DNA of 64,000 nucleotides from Mannheimia varigena (GTDB taxonomy: Bacteria > Pseudomonadota > Gammaproteobacteria > Enterobacterales > Pasteurellaceae). The DNA lies in the NCBI RefSeq assembly GCF_013377235.1, contig NZ_CP016226.1, forward strand, positions 310,001 to 374,000, written 5' to 3'. Shown piece by piece: positions 1-9,719 of this stretch; position 1 is the stretch's first letter; every line of letters begins with the position of its first letter. Under the pieces are notes generated by a model that was not told where the DNA came from, did no database searches, and saw nothing but the letters and a program-made list of their open reading frames with translations. The position numbers were made by a program, and so were the translations under genes.

Positions 1-873
1 ACCAAGCACATAGTCGCTAAATGTCTCGAAACCGACAGTATATTTCGCTAAAAAGTCGTGATCGTGCAGGTTTTCGCTAATTAATGTATGGGCAATCCCC
101 AACATCAAGGCAACGTCCGTGCCAGTGTTAATCGGCAACCACTCTGCTTCCAAAAATTGGCAGGTTTCGCTCTTCACCGGGTCAATGCAGATAATGCGTT
201 TACCGCTGGCTTTGAGCTTGGCGAGGTAATCAATACCTTCCGGGTCGGCGGAAGTCCACGCAATACGAAGCGTATTGAGCGGATTAGATGACCAAATCAC
301 CAACAATTCGGTACTTTCCACAATGGTGTGCCAACTGGTTTGCTGGGAGTAAACCTCAATATTGCCCAAAACGTGCGGCATAATCACCTGCACCGCACCG
401 GTGGAATAATCGCCTCTTGTGTTGATAAAACCGCCGGTCACGTTCAAATAGCGTTGCAAAAGCGTGCGAGAAGCGTGCAGATAGCCACAACTATACCAGC
501 CGTAAGAGCCACCGAAAATCGCCTCGCTGCCATATTGCTCACGTATTCGCTGAATGTCGTTTGCAACCAAATCAAAGGCTTTGTTCCAAGAGATTCGCAC
601 CCACTCATCACGCCCACGCAAGGTGGTGTCAGGGTTGCCCTCTAAGTAGCCTTTACGCACCATCGGATACTTCACTCGAACCGAGCTATAAAGCTGATCC
701 GCCACCACATCTTGCAGTTCGTTTTGATGATTTTTCGCTAAACTGCCCTCCGATTTTGTTACTCTGCCGTTTTCCACCGTCACATTCAACGCTCCCCAGT
801 GGGCTGCGGTGGTAATCGTATTGTCAGGTTTATCAAGGAAAACAAACTTCCCTTTCTCAAATTGTGTATTCAT
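1..873 (-). CDS. BisC/TorZ-type molybdopterin S/N-oxide reductase, N-terminal part (runs off left edge)
   Basis: The first 291 residues of a DMSO-reductase-family molybdoenzyme are present and the rest lies beyond base 1. The reading frame is open from ATG 873 (AAGGCG ribosome site upstream) to the edge. It is clearly paralogous to the TorZ gene at 11.5-14 kb: both share AAHWG near residue 23, VRKGYLEGN, GSYGWYS, and the motif GDYSTGA with the presumed Mo-ligand serine at about residue 157. Unlike TorZ it has no Tat signal, so it is probably cytoplasmic, as BisC is (reduction of biotin or methionine sulfoxide). Substrate cannot be told from this fragment; a TMAO/DMSO reductase is possible. 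Identity as a family member is firm, the exact enzyme is not. Confidence 0.88.
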   Translation of the reverse strand, partial: MNTQFEKGKFVFLDKPDNTITTAAHWGALNVTVENGRVTKSEGSLAKNHQNELQDVVADQLYSSVRVKYPMVRKGYLEGNPDTTLRGRDEWVRISWNKAFDLVANDIQRIREQYGSEAIFGGSYGWYSCGYLHASRTLLQRYLNVTGGFINTRGDYSTGAVQVIMPHVLGNIEVYSQQTSWHTIVESTELLVIWSSNPLNTLRIAWTSADPEGIDYLAKLKASGKRIICIDPVKSETCQFLEAEWLPINTGTDVALMLGIAHTLISENLHDHDFLAKYTVGFETFSDYVLG

Positions 874-938
874 TTAAATCGCCTTTGTGTTTGCTAAATT
901 AGAGCGGAATTTACTGGATTGCAGCAGAACTTGCAACG

Positions 939-986
939 ACAAGCGGTAGAAAAATTGCAATGTTTTGCAAAAATTTGACCGCTTGT
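939..986. repeat. Inverted pair of uptake signal sequences
   Basis: ACAAGCGGT at 939-947 and its complement ACCGCTTGT at 978-986 face each other, with AT-rich TTTTGCAA sequence between them. The arrangement is the usual USS hairpin of this group. It lies between the molybdoenzyme start and the broken ABC gene, so it sits upstream of both rather than at a gene end. Confidence 0.8.
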
Positions 987-1040
987 CTTGCCTTCTCTAT
1001 TTAAGTGATTAGAATTCGCTATTTTTCTCATACAAAGTAA

Positions 1041-1896
1041 AAATAACAACCGAAAACTCTTTTTCCCAGAACGTATTCGGGACATTAAAACAAATTGCGT
1101 TAGAAAATCGCAAAAAATTATCTGGTACTTTTCCCTTGTGGGCGTGGAGAATTTGCTGCTGTTGCTCTATCCGTTAGTCGGTGGGCTGGCGGTAAATGCC
1201 GTGATGAACCACAATGTTTGGCTGGCGTTGCTCTATGCGGTGATGGTGTTTGCCATTTGGTCGGTGGGATCAGCTCGGCGAGCGGTGGATACTCGGGTAT
1301 TTGTGCGGATTTACGCCGATCTTGCGGTGAATGCGCTACTTAAAAGGCAGCACCTCTTCTGCTACGGCTCACGCTGCTCTAGCACGGCAATTTGTCGATT
1401 TCTTTGAGGAACATTTACCAATGCTGATTACCGCTGTTTTTAATATTGTCGGTTCGGTGGTGATGTTATTGGTGATTGAATTTTGGTCTGGGCTATTGGC
1501 TCTAGGCATTTTGCTTGGCTGGGTTGCCATTCTGCCTCACTATATGCGAATGAATGACCACCTCTATTTCAAGCTCAATAATCGCTTGGAAAATGAAGTT
1601 GCCGTGATTGAATACGGAGAAAGTCAACGGCTCGTCAAGCATTACGGCTTGCTAGCAAAGTTACGCATCGCTATTTCTAACCGTGAAGCCTTGAGTTTCC
1701 TGCTTATCGGCATTTCACTTTGCGTGCTTTTGGCTAAACGCTGGCAATGCTCAGCTTGCGAGAAAATGTCTCCGCAGGCCATATTTATGCGGTGCTGACT
1801 TACCTTTGGGCTTTCGCCTTTTCACTCGATGATATGCCAAGATTAGTGGAAAAATTCTCCGAGCTAAAAGACATCGGAAAACGGGTTGAGGTCTGA
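1041..1896 (+). pseudogene. ABC-transporter six-transmembrane-domain protein, frameshifted
   Basis: Three reading frames join into one protein of about 280 residues. Frame A reads TTENSFSQNVFGTLKQIA from about 1044. Near 1130 it shifts to a frame reading VGVENLLLLLYPLVGG, near 1335 to one reading FVDFFEEHLPMLITAVFNIV, and near 1740 to one reading LSLRENVSAGHIYAVL, ending at TGA 1894-1896. The joined sequence looks like the ABC membrane domain (ABC_membrane_3 type) with long hydrophobic helices and no ATPase domain. At least three frameshifts, and ATA where an ATG start would be expected at 1044, make it a decayed gene. The family assignment rests on recalled similarity. Confidence 0.7.
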
Positions 1897-1947
1897 CAAG
1901 CGGTTAAATTTGTGAGGAATTTTGCAAAAGGGTGTTTGGGAAGTAAA

Positions 1948-1975
1948 AATAATCCGACCATAGGGTCGGATTATT
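1948..1975 (-). terminator. Terminator after acnB
   Basis: AATAATCCGACC (1948-1959) pairs with GGTCGGATTATT (1964-1975) around a 4-nt loop. On the minus strand the stem is followed by a short T-rich tail. It lies 16 nt past the acnB stop. Confidence 0.8.
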
Positions 1976-1990
1976 ACTTTAATGAAGGGA

Positions 1991-4597
1991 TTATACCGCA
2001 GTTTGTACAATCACATTGTCCGCTTTTTTCACATAACTGTTGATTTGGTCAAAGTTCATATAGCGGTAGATGTCATCTTTGTTAGCTTGCAGGTTATTCG
2101 CATATTCGAGGTATTCTGCCGGTGTTGGGAGTTTGCCTAGTAATGCAGAAACTGCCGCTAACTCGGCTGAAGCCAAATAGACGTTTGCCCCTTGTCCTAA
2201 ACGGTTCGGGAAGTTTCGGGTTGAAGTTGAAACCACCGTTGCGTTGTTTGCAACTCGGGCTTGGTTGCCCATACAGAGTGAGCAGCCCGGCATTTCTACC
2301 CTTGCACCGCTCTTGCCGTAAATGCCGTAGTAGCCCTCTTCAGTGAGCAAACCTGCGTCCATTTTGGTTGGTGGGGCAATCCATAATTTGGTTGGAATCT
2401 CCCCTTTTGCTTGGCTTAATAATTTCCCTGCCGCACGGAAATGTCCGATGTTGGTCATACAAGAACCGATAAAGACTTCATCGATTTTATCGCCTTGCAC
2501 TTCAGAAAGTAAGCGGGCATCGTCAGGGTCGTTCGGAGCACATAAAATCGGCTCTTTGATCTCGTCTAAATTGATGTCGATCACCGCTGCATATTCTGCA
2601 TTTGCATCGGCTTCCAACAATTGTGGATTATCCAACCACGCTTGCATTCCGCTAATGCGGCGTTCAAGAGTACGTTTGTCGCCATAGCCCTCTGCAATCA
2701 TCCATTTCAACAAGGTAATGTTTGAGTTGAGGTATTCAATAATCGGCTCTTTGTTAAGTTTAATCGTACACGCCGCTGCAGAACGTTCAGCTGAGGCATC
2801 GGAAAGCTCAAAGGCTTGTTCAATTTTGAGATTTTCTAAGCCTTCAATCTCTAAAATACGCCCTGAGAAAATGTTTTTCTTGCCTTTTTTCTCAACGGTT
2901 AATAAGCCTTGTTGGATGGCATAATAAGGAATAGCGTGGACTAAATCACGCAAGGTAATGCCCGGTTGCATTGTACCTGAGAAGCGAACCAGCACCGATT
3001 CCGGCATATCCAGCGGCATTACGCCCGTTGCCGCAGCAAAGGCAACCAAGCCGGAACCTGCCGGGAATGAAATACCAATTGGGAAGCGAGTGTGGGAATC
3101 GCCACCGGTTCCAACGGTATCAGGTAATAGCATACGGTTTAACCACGAGTGGATTACGCCATCGCCCGGACGAAGCGAAATACCGCCACGGTTCATAATG
3201 AAATCCGGCAAGGTGTGGTGAGTCACAACGTCAATCGGTTTTGGATACGCCGCCGTGTGACAGAAAGATTGCATGACTAAATCTGCCGAGAAGCCCAAGC
3301 AGGCAAGATCTTTCAATTCATCACGGGTCATCGGGCCGGTGGTGTCTTGTGAGCCGACAGAGGTCATAATCGGTTCGCAATATTGCCCCGGACGAACCCC
3401 CTCAACGCCGCACGCATGCCCTACCATTTTTTGAGCCAAGGTGTAGCCTTTGTCGCTTTCTGATACGGAAACCGGTTTCACAAATACATCGCTTTCAGGC
3501 AAGCCTAGTGCAACTCTTGCTTTGTGGGTTAAACCACGCCCGATAATCAATGGAATACGGCCGCCTGCTCGCACTTCATCAAGTAATACATCGGTTTTCA
3601 AGCTAAATTCCGCTAATACTTCGTCAGAATTGTGCTTACAAATTTTGCCTTGATATGGGTAAATATCGATCACATCGCCCATATTGAGGTTGGTCACATC
3701 CACTTCAATTGGCAAAGAACCCGCATCTTCAAGGGTGTTGAAGAAAATCGGTGCGATTTTTCCGCCTAACACAATACCGCCAGCACGTTTGTTTGGAATG
3801 TATGGAATATCTTCGCCCATAAACCAAAGCACGGAGTTGGTTGCCGATTTTCGAGACGAGCCAGTGCCGACTACATCACCCACATAAGCTAATGGGAAAC
3901 CTTTTTCTTTTAATGCTTCAAGCTGTTTAATCGGGCCAATATGACCGTTTTGGTCTGGGGAGATGCCTTCACGCTCATTTTTGAGCATTGCGAGGGCGTG
4001 GAGTGGAATGTCTGGGCGAGACCAAGCATCTTGGGCTGGAGAAAGGTCATCTGTGTTAGTTTCACCGGTCACTTTAAATACGGTAACCGTAATTTTTTCC
4101 GCTAATTTCGGGCGAGAAATAAACCACTCGGCATTCGCCCACGATTCCAACACCTGTTTAGCAAAGGCGTTTCCGTTGTCTGCCCGCTCTTTCACATCGT
4201 GGAAATTATCAAACATTAACAGAGTTTTGGATAAGGCATCCACCGCAATCGGGGCAAGCTCTGGGTTATCTAACGCTTCAAGTAGCGGTTCAATATTATA
4301 ACCGCCTTGCATTGTGCCTAATAATTTCACAGCGTGAGCAGCTGAAATAACCGGTGATGAACTGCTGCCTTTGGCGAGATCCGCAAGAAATGCCGCTTTT
4401 ACATAAGCCGCTTCATCTACCCCTGCAGGAATACGATTTTCAAAAAGTTCCAATAAAAAGACCGCTTGTTCAGGTGCCGGATTTTTTAATAATTCAACCA
4501 GTTGAGCGGTCTGCTCTGCGTTTAACGGTTGCGGTGCGACACCTTGTGCCGCACGCTCATCAACGTGTTGTTGATAGGATTGTAGAAAGTCAGCCAT
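1991..4597 (-). CDS. acnB: Aconitate hydratase B
   Basis: Bifunctional aconitase / 2-methylisocitrate dehydratase of the TCA cycle (citrate to isocitrate), cytoplasmic. At 868 residues it matches the usual AcnB length. The order is the AcnB one: an N-terminal HEAT-like domain (about 1-160), the swivelling domain (about 165-385), then the cluster-bearing domains. Cysteines for the [4Fe-4S] cluster appear in IGSCMTNIGHFR and GCSLCMGNQ near residues 710 and 770. ATG 4597 has AGAGG upstream. It lies 26 nt downstream of icd in the same direction, so icd-acnB is likely one transcript. In E. coli apo-AcnB also binds mRNA; that activity cannot be judged here. Confidence 0.97.
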   Translation of the reverse strand: MADFLQSYQQHVDERAAQGVAPQPLNAEQTAQLVELLKNPAPEQAVFLLELFENRIPAGVDEAAYVKAAFLADLAKGSSSSPVISAAHAVKLLGTMQGGYNIEPLLEALDNPELAPIAVDALSKTLLMFDNFHDVKERADNGNAFAKQVLESWANAEWFISRPKLAEKITVTVFKVTGETNTDDLSPAQDAWSRPDIPLHALAMLKNEREGISPDQNGHIGPIKQLEALKEKGFPLAYVGDVVGTGSSRKSATNSVLWFMGEDIPYIPNKRAGGIVLGGKIAPIFFNTLEDAGSLPIEVDVTNLNMGDVIDIYPYQGKICKHNSDEVLAEFSLKTDVLLDEVRAGGRIPLIIGRGLTHKARVALGLPESDVFVKPVSVSESDKGYTLAQKMVGHACGVEGVRPGQYCEPIMTSVGSQDTTGPMTRDELKDLACLGFSADLVMQSFCHTAAYPKPIDVVTHHTLPDFIMNRGGISLRPGDGVIHSWLNRMLLPDTVGTGGDSHTRFPIGISFPAGSGLVAFAAATGVMPLDMPESVLVRFSGTMQPGITLRDLVHAIPYYAIQQGLLTVEKKGKKNIFSGRILEIEGLENLKIEQAFELSDASAERSAAACTIKLNKEPIIEYLNSNITLLKWMIAEGYGDKRTLERRISGMQAWLDNPQLLEADANAEYAAVIDINLDEIKEPILCAPNDPDDARLLSEVQGDKIDEVFIGSCMTNIGHFRAAGKLLSQAKGEIPTKLWIAPPTKMDAGLLTEEGYYGIYGKSGARVEMPGCSLCMGNQARVANNATVVSTSTRNFPNRLGQGANVYLASAELAAVSALLGKLPTPAEYLEYANNLQANKDDIYRYMNFDQINSYVKKADNVIVQTAV

Positions 4598-4623
4598 AAT
4601 TTGCCTCTTTTGTAGTTGTGTGT

Positions 4624-5871
4624 TTACATATTGGCAATAATGTCTTGAGCAAATTCTGAAGTTGAGCGTAAGGTGGCCCCCTCCAGCATTTCCGCAAAGT
4701 CAAAGGTGACGGTTTTGTTAGCGATGGTTTTGGAAACCGCATTCACCACTAAGTCTGCCGCTTCAGTCCAACCTAAATGACGTAACATCATTTCCCCACT
4801 TAAAATTAAAGAACCCGGATTGCCTTTGTTTTGACCTGCGATTTTTGGAGCCGTACCGTGTGTTGCCTCAAAAATTGCCGCTTCCAAACCAATATTTGCC
4901 CCCGGTGAAATCCCAATGCCGCCAACTTGTGCTGCTAAGGCGTCTGAAATGTAGTCGCCGTTTAAGTTGAGTGTAGCAATCACATCATATTCGGCCGGGT
5001 GTAATAAAATTTCTTGTAAAAATGCGTCTGCGATAGAATCTTTAATAATGATCTCTTCGCCTGTTTTCGGGTGTTTTAACCGCATCCAAGGGCCGTTATC
5101 AATCAGTTCTGCCCCAAACTCTTGAGCCACTTGATAACCCCACTCTTTAAATGCCCCTTCGGTAAATTTCATAATGTTACCTTTATGCACAAGGGTGAGC
5201 GATTTACGGTTATTATCAATTACATATTGCAACGCTGCACGCACTAAACGCTGCGTGCCTTCTTTCGAAACAGGTTTGATGCCGATACCACAATCTTCGG
5301 TAAAGCGGATTTTCTTCACGCCCATTTCTTGTTGTAAGAATTGAATCACTTTTTCAGCTTCAGGCGAACCGGCTTTCCATTCAACACCAGCGTAAATATC
5401 TTCCGAGTTTTCACGGAAAATCACCATGTCGATCAGTTCTGGATGCTTCACCGGGCTTGGCGTGCCGTCATAATAACGAATTGGGCGTAAGCAGTTGTAT
5501 AAATCTAAACCTTGACGCATTGCCACATTTAATGAACGAATACCACCGCCAACCGGGGTCATTAGTGGGCCTTTGATGGCGACATGATATTCACGGATCA
5601 ACTCCATTGTTTCATCAGGTAACCAGGTATTTTCGCCATAAAGTTTGTTTGCTTTTTCCCCTGCATAAATCTCCATCCATGAAATTTTACGCTTGCCTTG
5701 ATAGGCTTTTTCAACCGCAGCATCTAACACAGCTTTCATTGCAGGGGTAACATCAATGCCAATGCCGTCGCCTTCAATAAAAGGAATAATAGGATTATCA
5801 GGAACTTGCAAAGAACCGTCTTGGTTCAGTTGAATGGTTTCGCCTTGTGGAATTTGGACTTGTGTAGGCAT
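4624..5871 (-). CDS. icd: NADP-dependent isocitrate dehydrogenase
   Basis: Oxidative decarboxylation of isocitrate to 2-oxoglutarate in the TCA cycle. ATG 5871 is chosen (protein begins MPTQVQIPQGE) because GGGGGAG lies 5 nt upstream and the 415-residue length matches E. coli Icd; the longer open frame to 5994 would add a hydrophobic 41-residue stretch foreign to the family. GIRSLNVAMRQ contains the serine that IDH kinase phosphorylates in E. coli, and FRENSEDIYAG is the substrate motif. Transcribed toward acnB and divergent from gltA, so the 210-bp gap 5872-6081 should hold both promoters. Confidence 0.96.
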   Translation of the reverse strand: MPTQVQIPQGETIQLNQDGSLQVPDNPIIPFIEGDGIGIDVTPAMKAVLDAAVEKAYQGKRKISWMEIYAGEKANKLYGENTWLPDETMELIREYHVAIKGPLMTPVGGGIRSLNVAMRQGLDLYNCLRPIRYYDGTPSPVKHPELIDMVIFRENSEDIYAGVEWKAGSPEAEKVIQFLQQEMGVKKIRFTEDCGIGIKPVSKEGTQRLVRAALQYVIDNNRKSLTLVHKGNIMKFTEGAFKEWGYQVAQEFGAELIDNGPWMRLKHPKTGEEIIIKDSIADAFLQEILLHPAEYDVIATLNLNGDYISDALAAQVGGIGISPGANIGLEAAIFEATHGTAPKIAGQNKGNPGSLILSGEMMLRHLGWTEAADLVVNAVSKTIANKTVTFDFAEMLEGATLRSTSEFAQDIIANM

Positions 5872-6081
5872 TTTCTCCCCCTCGAATGACGAAAAATGAA
5901 ATTTACAGTTTAATAACAAATCAACTATAAACAGTAAATATATAAATGTAAATAAAGAGAATTTCTCTAAATTAAGATTTGTGATCCAACGCACATTTTG
6001 TGAATGAATTATAAAAAAATATTGTTATTCTGTTAAAAATCATCTAGTTTATTGGCAAACCTAAATAAAAAAGGAGCATAT

Positions 6082-7362
6082 ATGTCAACAGCAACATTAA
6101 CATTAGAGACTGGTGAAAAAATTGAACTCGAGATGAAAAAAGGATCGCTGGGATATCAAAACGTTGATATTCAGCCTTTTTTAAAGCATAGACTATTTGC
6201 TTACGATCCTGGTTTAGTTTCAACTGCCGTTTGTGAATCAAATATTACCTATGTAGATGGCGATGAAGGGGTTTTACTTTATCGAGGCTACCCGATTGAC
6301 CAACTGGTAAAACATTCTGACTATTTAGAAGTAGGTTATATGCTCTTATTTGGCGAGCGTCCAACTAAAGAAGAATATAAAGACTTTGTTCAACTTATCA
6401 AAAAACATACTCTGGTACACGAGCAGCTTACCAAATTCTTCTCAGGTTTCCGTCGAGATTCTCACCCAATGGCCGTCATGTGCGGGGTAAGTGGTGCATT
6501 AGCCGCCTTCTACCACGACTCTATCGATGTTAATAATCAAGCCCACCGTGAACTCACCGCAGTTCGTCTGTTAGCTAAAATCCCAACCCTTGCTGCGATG
6601 TGTTATAAATATTCCATCGGTCAGCCGTTTATGTTCCCACAAAACCACTTATCTTATGCAGGCAACTTCTTATATATGATGTTTGCAACCCCTTGTGAAC
6701 CTTATGAAGTAAATCCTGTATTAGAACGTGCGTTAGACCGAATTTTCATTTTACATGCTGACCACGAACAAAATGCATCTACCTCTACAGTGCGTACCGC
6801 TGCATCTTCCGGTGCAAACCCGTTTGCTTGTATTGCAGCCGGTATCGCTTCACTTTGGGGACCTGCACACGGTGGGGCGAATGAAGCCTGTATCAATATG
6901 TTAGAAGAAATTGGTACAGTTGATCGTATTCCTGAATTTATTGCCCGTGCGAAAGATAAAAACGATCCATTCCGTTTAATGGGCTTTGGGCATCGCGTAT
7001 ATAAAAACTACGACCCGCGTGCGAAAGTGATGCGTGAAACCTGCCACGAAGTATTGAAAGAACTCAATATTGATAATCCATTGTTTGAAGTGGCATTGGA
7101 GTTAGAGCGTATTGCGTTAAGTGATCCGTACTTTATCGAACATAAACTTTATCCGAATGTGGACTTCTACTCCGGTATCGTACTCAAAGCAATCGGTATT
7201 CCAACCTCAATGTTTACCGTAATGTTTGCGTTGGCAAGAACCGTTGGTTGGATTGCTCACTGGAAAGAGATGTATCTACAAGGCAATATCAAGATTGTCC
7301 GCCCTCGCCAAATCTATACAGGCGAAACCAAACGTGATTTTGAAGCAATGGATAAATCATAA
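6082..7362 (+). CDS. gltA: Citrate synthase (type II)
   Basis: Condenses acetyl-CoA and oxaloacetate to citrate at the entry of the TCA cycle. 426 residues, the length of the hexameric, NADH-sensitive gamma-proteobacterial form. The catalytic histidines lie in GPAHGGANEA and GFGHRVYKNYDPRA, and the catalytic aspartate in NVDFYSG. ATG 6082 is preceded by AAGGAG at good spacing; an upstream TTG at 6052 in frame has no such site. It is divergent from icd-acnB, which together cover citrate to 2-oxoglutarate. Confidence 0.97.
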   Translation: MSTATLTLETGEKIELEMKKGSLGYQNVDIQPFLKHRLFAYDPGLVSTAVCESNITYVDGDEGVLLYRGYPIDQLVKHSDYLEVGYMLLFGERPTKEEYKDFVQLIKKHTLVHEQLTKFFSGFRRDSHPMAVMCGVSGALAAFYHDSIDVNNQAHRELTAVRLLAKIPTLAAMCYKYSIGQPFMFPQNHLSYAGNFLYMMFATPCEPYEVNPVLERALDRIFILHADHEQNASTSTVRTAASSGANPFACIAAGIASLWGPAHGGANEACINMLEEIGTVDRIPEFIARAKDKNDPFRLMGFGHRVYKNYDPRAKVMRETCHEVLKELNIDNPLFEVALELERIALSDPYFIEHKLYPNVDFYSGIVLKAIGIPTSMFTVMFALARTVGWIAHWKEMYLQGNIKIVRPRQIYTGETKRDFEAMDKS

Positions 7363-7386
7363 GATTTGCGAAAAATTGAGAAATTT

Positions 7387-7412
7387 TAACCGCTTGTTTC
7401 TACAAGCGGTTA
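7387..7412. terminator. USS-pair terminator between gltA and res
   Basis: TAACCGCTTG and CAAGCGGTTA form a perfect 10-bp stem over a 6-nt loop, followed on the plus strand by TATATTTTG. It is built from two facing uptake signal sequences and lies between the converging gltA and res genes, so it may stop transcription both ways. Confidence 0.75.
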
Positions 7413-7434
7413 TATTTTGCATAAAATTTGCAAA

Positions 7435-9705
7435 TCAGGCTAATTTATTTAGCAGCTGTGTTCTAACATCTTGACCATTTTCATCGCTTTTTACAGCCAT
7501 AATAAATAAGCCTTTTCTTTGACTTAATTTCTCCCAAAGATTGCCAATTAAGGCTTTTTCTTTAGAATCTTCATTACTTTTTAATTGTTCCCCTTTATAT
7601 TCCACAATTAAAATTCGACCATCAATAAGCTCTACAATAAAATCAGGATAAAAATTCTGATGAGCTAATGGTAAAGAAAACCCTCTTTTTACTGGATTTC
7701 TTACCCAATATTTCACTTGAGGCAACGAGTCAATTGCAACAGCACAATCAAATTCTTCCCCGCTTGCTTTCAAATCTTCAATTTGAGCAAAATAGTGTTT
7801 GTTGAATTTGTAACGTCCTACATAAAAAGGCGGTTGTGGTGCTAGTTTTTCTGGTGTAAAACTAAATTGATACTGCTCATTTAAGCAGATTTCTACTTCT
7901 TCATTATCACCAAATAGCGTTTGTTGATAGCAATTTTTTTGAGCTAATGCCCGATAACGATTAATCAAATCGGAAATCGCACGAGCCAGTGCAAATTTAT
8001 GTTGAACTAACTGAGTTAAAGTGATTTCTACATTTTTCAGTAAATCTGAAATCAATAATTGCAAAAATCTTAACATTATAGGTTGAGGAATATCAGTTAA
8101 ACGCACTTGTTTATCCAACCAACGGATAAAATCTTGCTCGGTTAGTTCCAGCCAATCATCAGAAAAACTAAGTTGTTGTTGATTAAAATGGTAAGAAACC
8201 CGTTTATCTTCCACATCAATTTCAAAACTTTGGCTATTCTCTTGTAATCTAAAACCATCAAGTTTAGCTGGGTAATCCAATAAATTCCAACTTTGGTAAT
8301 CTAATAGAACTTGTGAATCAGCTAAATCTAACTCGCCTTGAATATTCATACAAAGTTGAGGTATTACTTTAAATATTTCACCTTTTTCGGCAGGAGAAGC
8401 CAATATTTCAACTCTATTTTGGTGAATTTGTAATTGTTGCTCAATTTGTTCTTTTTTCTTACCGGTTGCAGTTTGGATCAACGCTTTTTCTAACTTTTCA
8501 CTTAAATTACCTTTTACTTGCACTAAAATGCTACCTTCTTGCTCGGTAATTTTGAGTTGAGATCGTTCTGCTTCACTTAAATCCGTCATTATAGGAAGTT
8601 GCGTTAATGCTAAAACCGTTGTCGGTGTATAGAATAAATCCCCTTCATTTTCACTAATCCAATTTTCTTGTTGCGGAATCCGCAGCATTTCAGCTACTTC
8701 TAATGCTTCAAACCCCATTTTGCCGTTTTTCGGCTCAGCTTGAAATAACACGAGCGGACGAACATAATCGCTCTCATACTGTGCTTTTTGTGCTAATGCC
8801 CCTCTGTTAATTACTGCTCCATCTATTGCTTGTTGCCAGTTGTGATGTTCGGTCAGCACAATCGGTAATTTGATCATCTCTTCTGCTTTTAGATGACTTG
8901 CCGAAACGTGATACAACACATTACTCCCTGTTTTTCTATCCGTGTTTGGTGTAGCAGTAAATTCTAAAATAGCCGCCGGGGAAAGTTGAGATAACACATC
9001 AAAAGAGAGCGAAGTCCGAGCGTTATGAGCTTCATCAACAATGACTAAAGGTTGATAAGCTCGCAACAAATTTGCAAAAGAACACTTAATTTTGCCCGCT
9101 TGTTTGGCAGTTAAACCGTTTTCTTGTAGATCTGTTATTGAAATTTTTTCTAAATTTGTCTGAATATGGATTGGTAAACGCTCAAAATGAGCCGTTAATT
9201 TTTCATTAAAGGCATAAATTTTTCGCCCATCTTGATTTTCTACTCGAAAGTTTTGAATAGTAGAAACGATTACAATCGCCTTATTGCCAAAATCTTGTGG
9301 GCGAAGTAAATCAAAATCTTCAGACTCAATAACAATAACTTCTCGGTTAAAGGTTTTATCAAGTGCCGCACGGTAAGGGTGTTGCGGATTTTTCAACGCT
9401 TCTGCAGTTTGGGTTTTAATGGTGCGAGAAGGCACTAGCCACAAAGTAACAGGAAAATCGCAATCCAAATACTGCTTTGCAATACGGGCAATACTATGCG
9501 AGGCTAACAATGTTTTACCGCCACCCGTTGGAATTCGTACACAAACATAAGGTACATCACGCAAATTATTGTGCTCACTTGGGATTTTATAACTATATTC
9601 AGGTTGGATTTGGCTAAAAGCAGTTTTTGCATCAGATTGCAAGCAAGCCGAAAAATAGTGGCTGACACGGTTTAATGCCTCATTTTGGTAATTTTTTAAT
9701 TTCAT
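7435..9705 (-). CDS. res: Type III restriction endonuclease subunit Res
   Basis: Restriction and translocation subunit of a type III restriction-modification complex; works only together with Mod. Superfamily 2 helicase motifs are visible: PTGGGKT at about residues 59-65, VDEAHNA near 225, FTATPN about 30 residues later. A C-terminal PD-(D/E)xK nuclease is suggested by PDFIVEL followed by IVEYKG near residue 700. ATG 9705 (protein begins MKLKNYQNE) is chosen because GGGAGA lies just upstream; an in-frame GTG at 9717 overlaps that site. At 756 residues it is shorter than EcoP1I/EcoP15I Res (about 970). The start lies 14 nt after the mod stop, so mod-res is an operon. Confidence 0.9.
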   Translation of the reverse strand: MKLKNYQNEALNRVSHYFSACLQSDAKTAFSQIQPEYSYKIPSEHNNLRDVPYVCVRIPTGGGKTLLASHSIARIAKQYLDCDFPVTLWLVPSRTIKTQTAEALKNPQHPYRAALDKTFNREVIVIESEDFDLLRPQDFGNKAIVIVSTIQNFRVENQDGRKIYAFNEKLTAHFERLPIHIQTNLEKISITDLQENGLTAKQAGKIKCSFANLLRAYQPLVIVDEAHNARTSLSFDVLSQLSPAAILEFTATPNTDRKTGSNVLYHVSASHLKAEEMIKLPIVLTEHHNWQQAIDGAVINRGALAQKAQYESDYVRPLVLFQAEPKNGKMGFEALEVAEMLRIPQQENWISENEGDLFYTPTTVLALTQLPIMTDLSEAERSQLKITEQEGSILVQVKGNLSEKLEKALIQTATGKKKEQIEQQLQIHQNRVEILASPAEKGEIFKVIPQLCMNIQGELDLADSQVLLDYQSWNLLDYPAKLDGFRLQENSQSFEIDVEDKRVSYHFNQQQLSFSDDWLELTEQDFIRWLDKQVRLTDIPQPIMLRFLQLLISDLLKNVEITLTQLVQHKFALARAISDLINRYRALAQKNCYQQTLFGDNEEVEICLNEQYQFSFTPEKLAPQPPFYVGRYKFNKHYFAQIEDLKASGEEFDCAVAIDSLPQVKYWVRNPVKRGFSLPLAHQNFYPDFIVELIDGRILIVEYKGEQLKSNEDSKEKALIGNLWEKLSQRKGLFIMAVKSDENGQDVRTQLLNKLA

Positions 9706-9719
9706 TTTTTCTCCCACTA

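Noticed and set aside
5872..5994. N-terminal extension of Icd
   Set aside because: It would add 41 hydrophobic residues not seen in the family; ATG 5871 has a strong ribosome site and gives the expected length.
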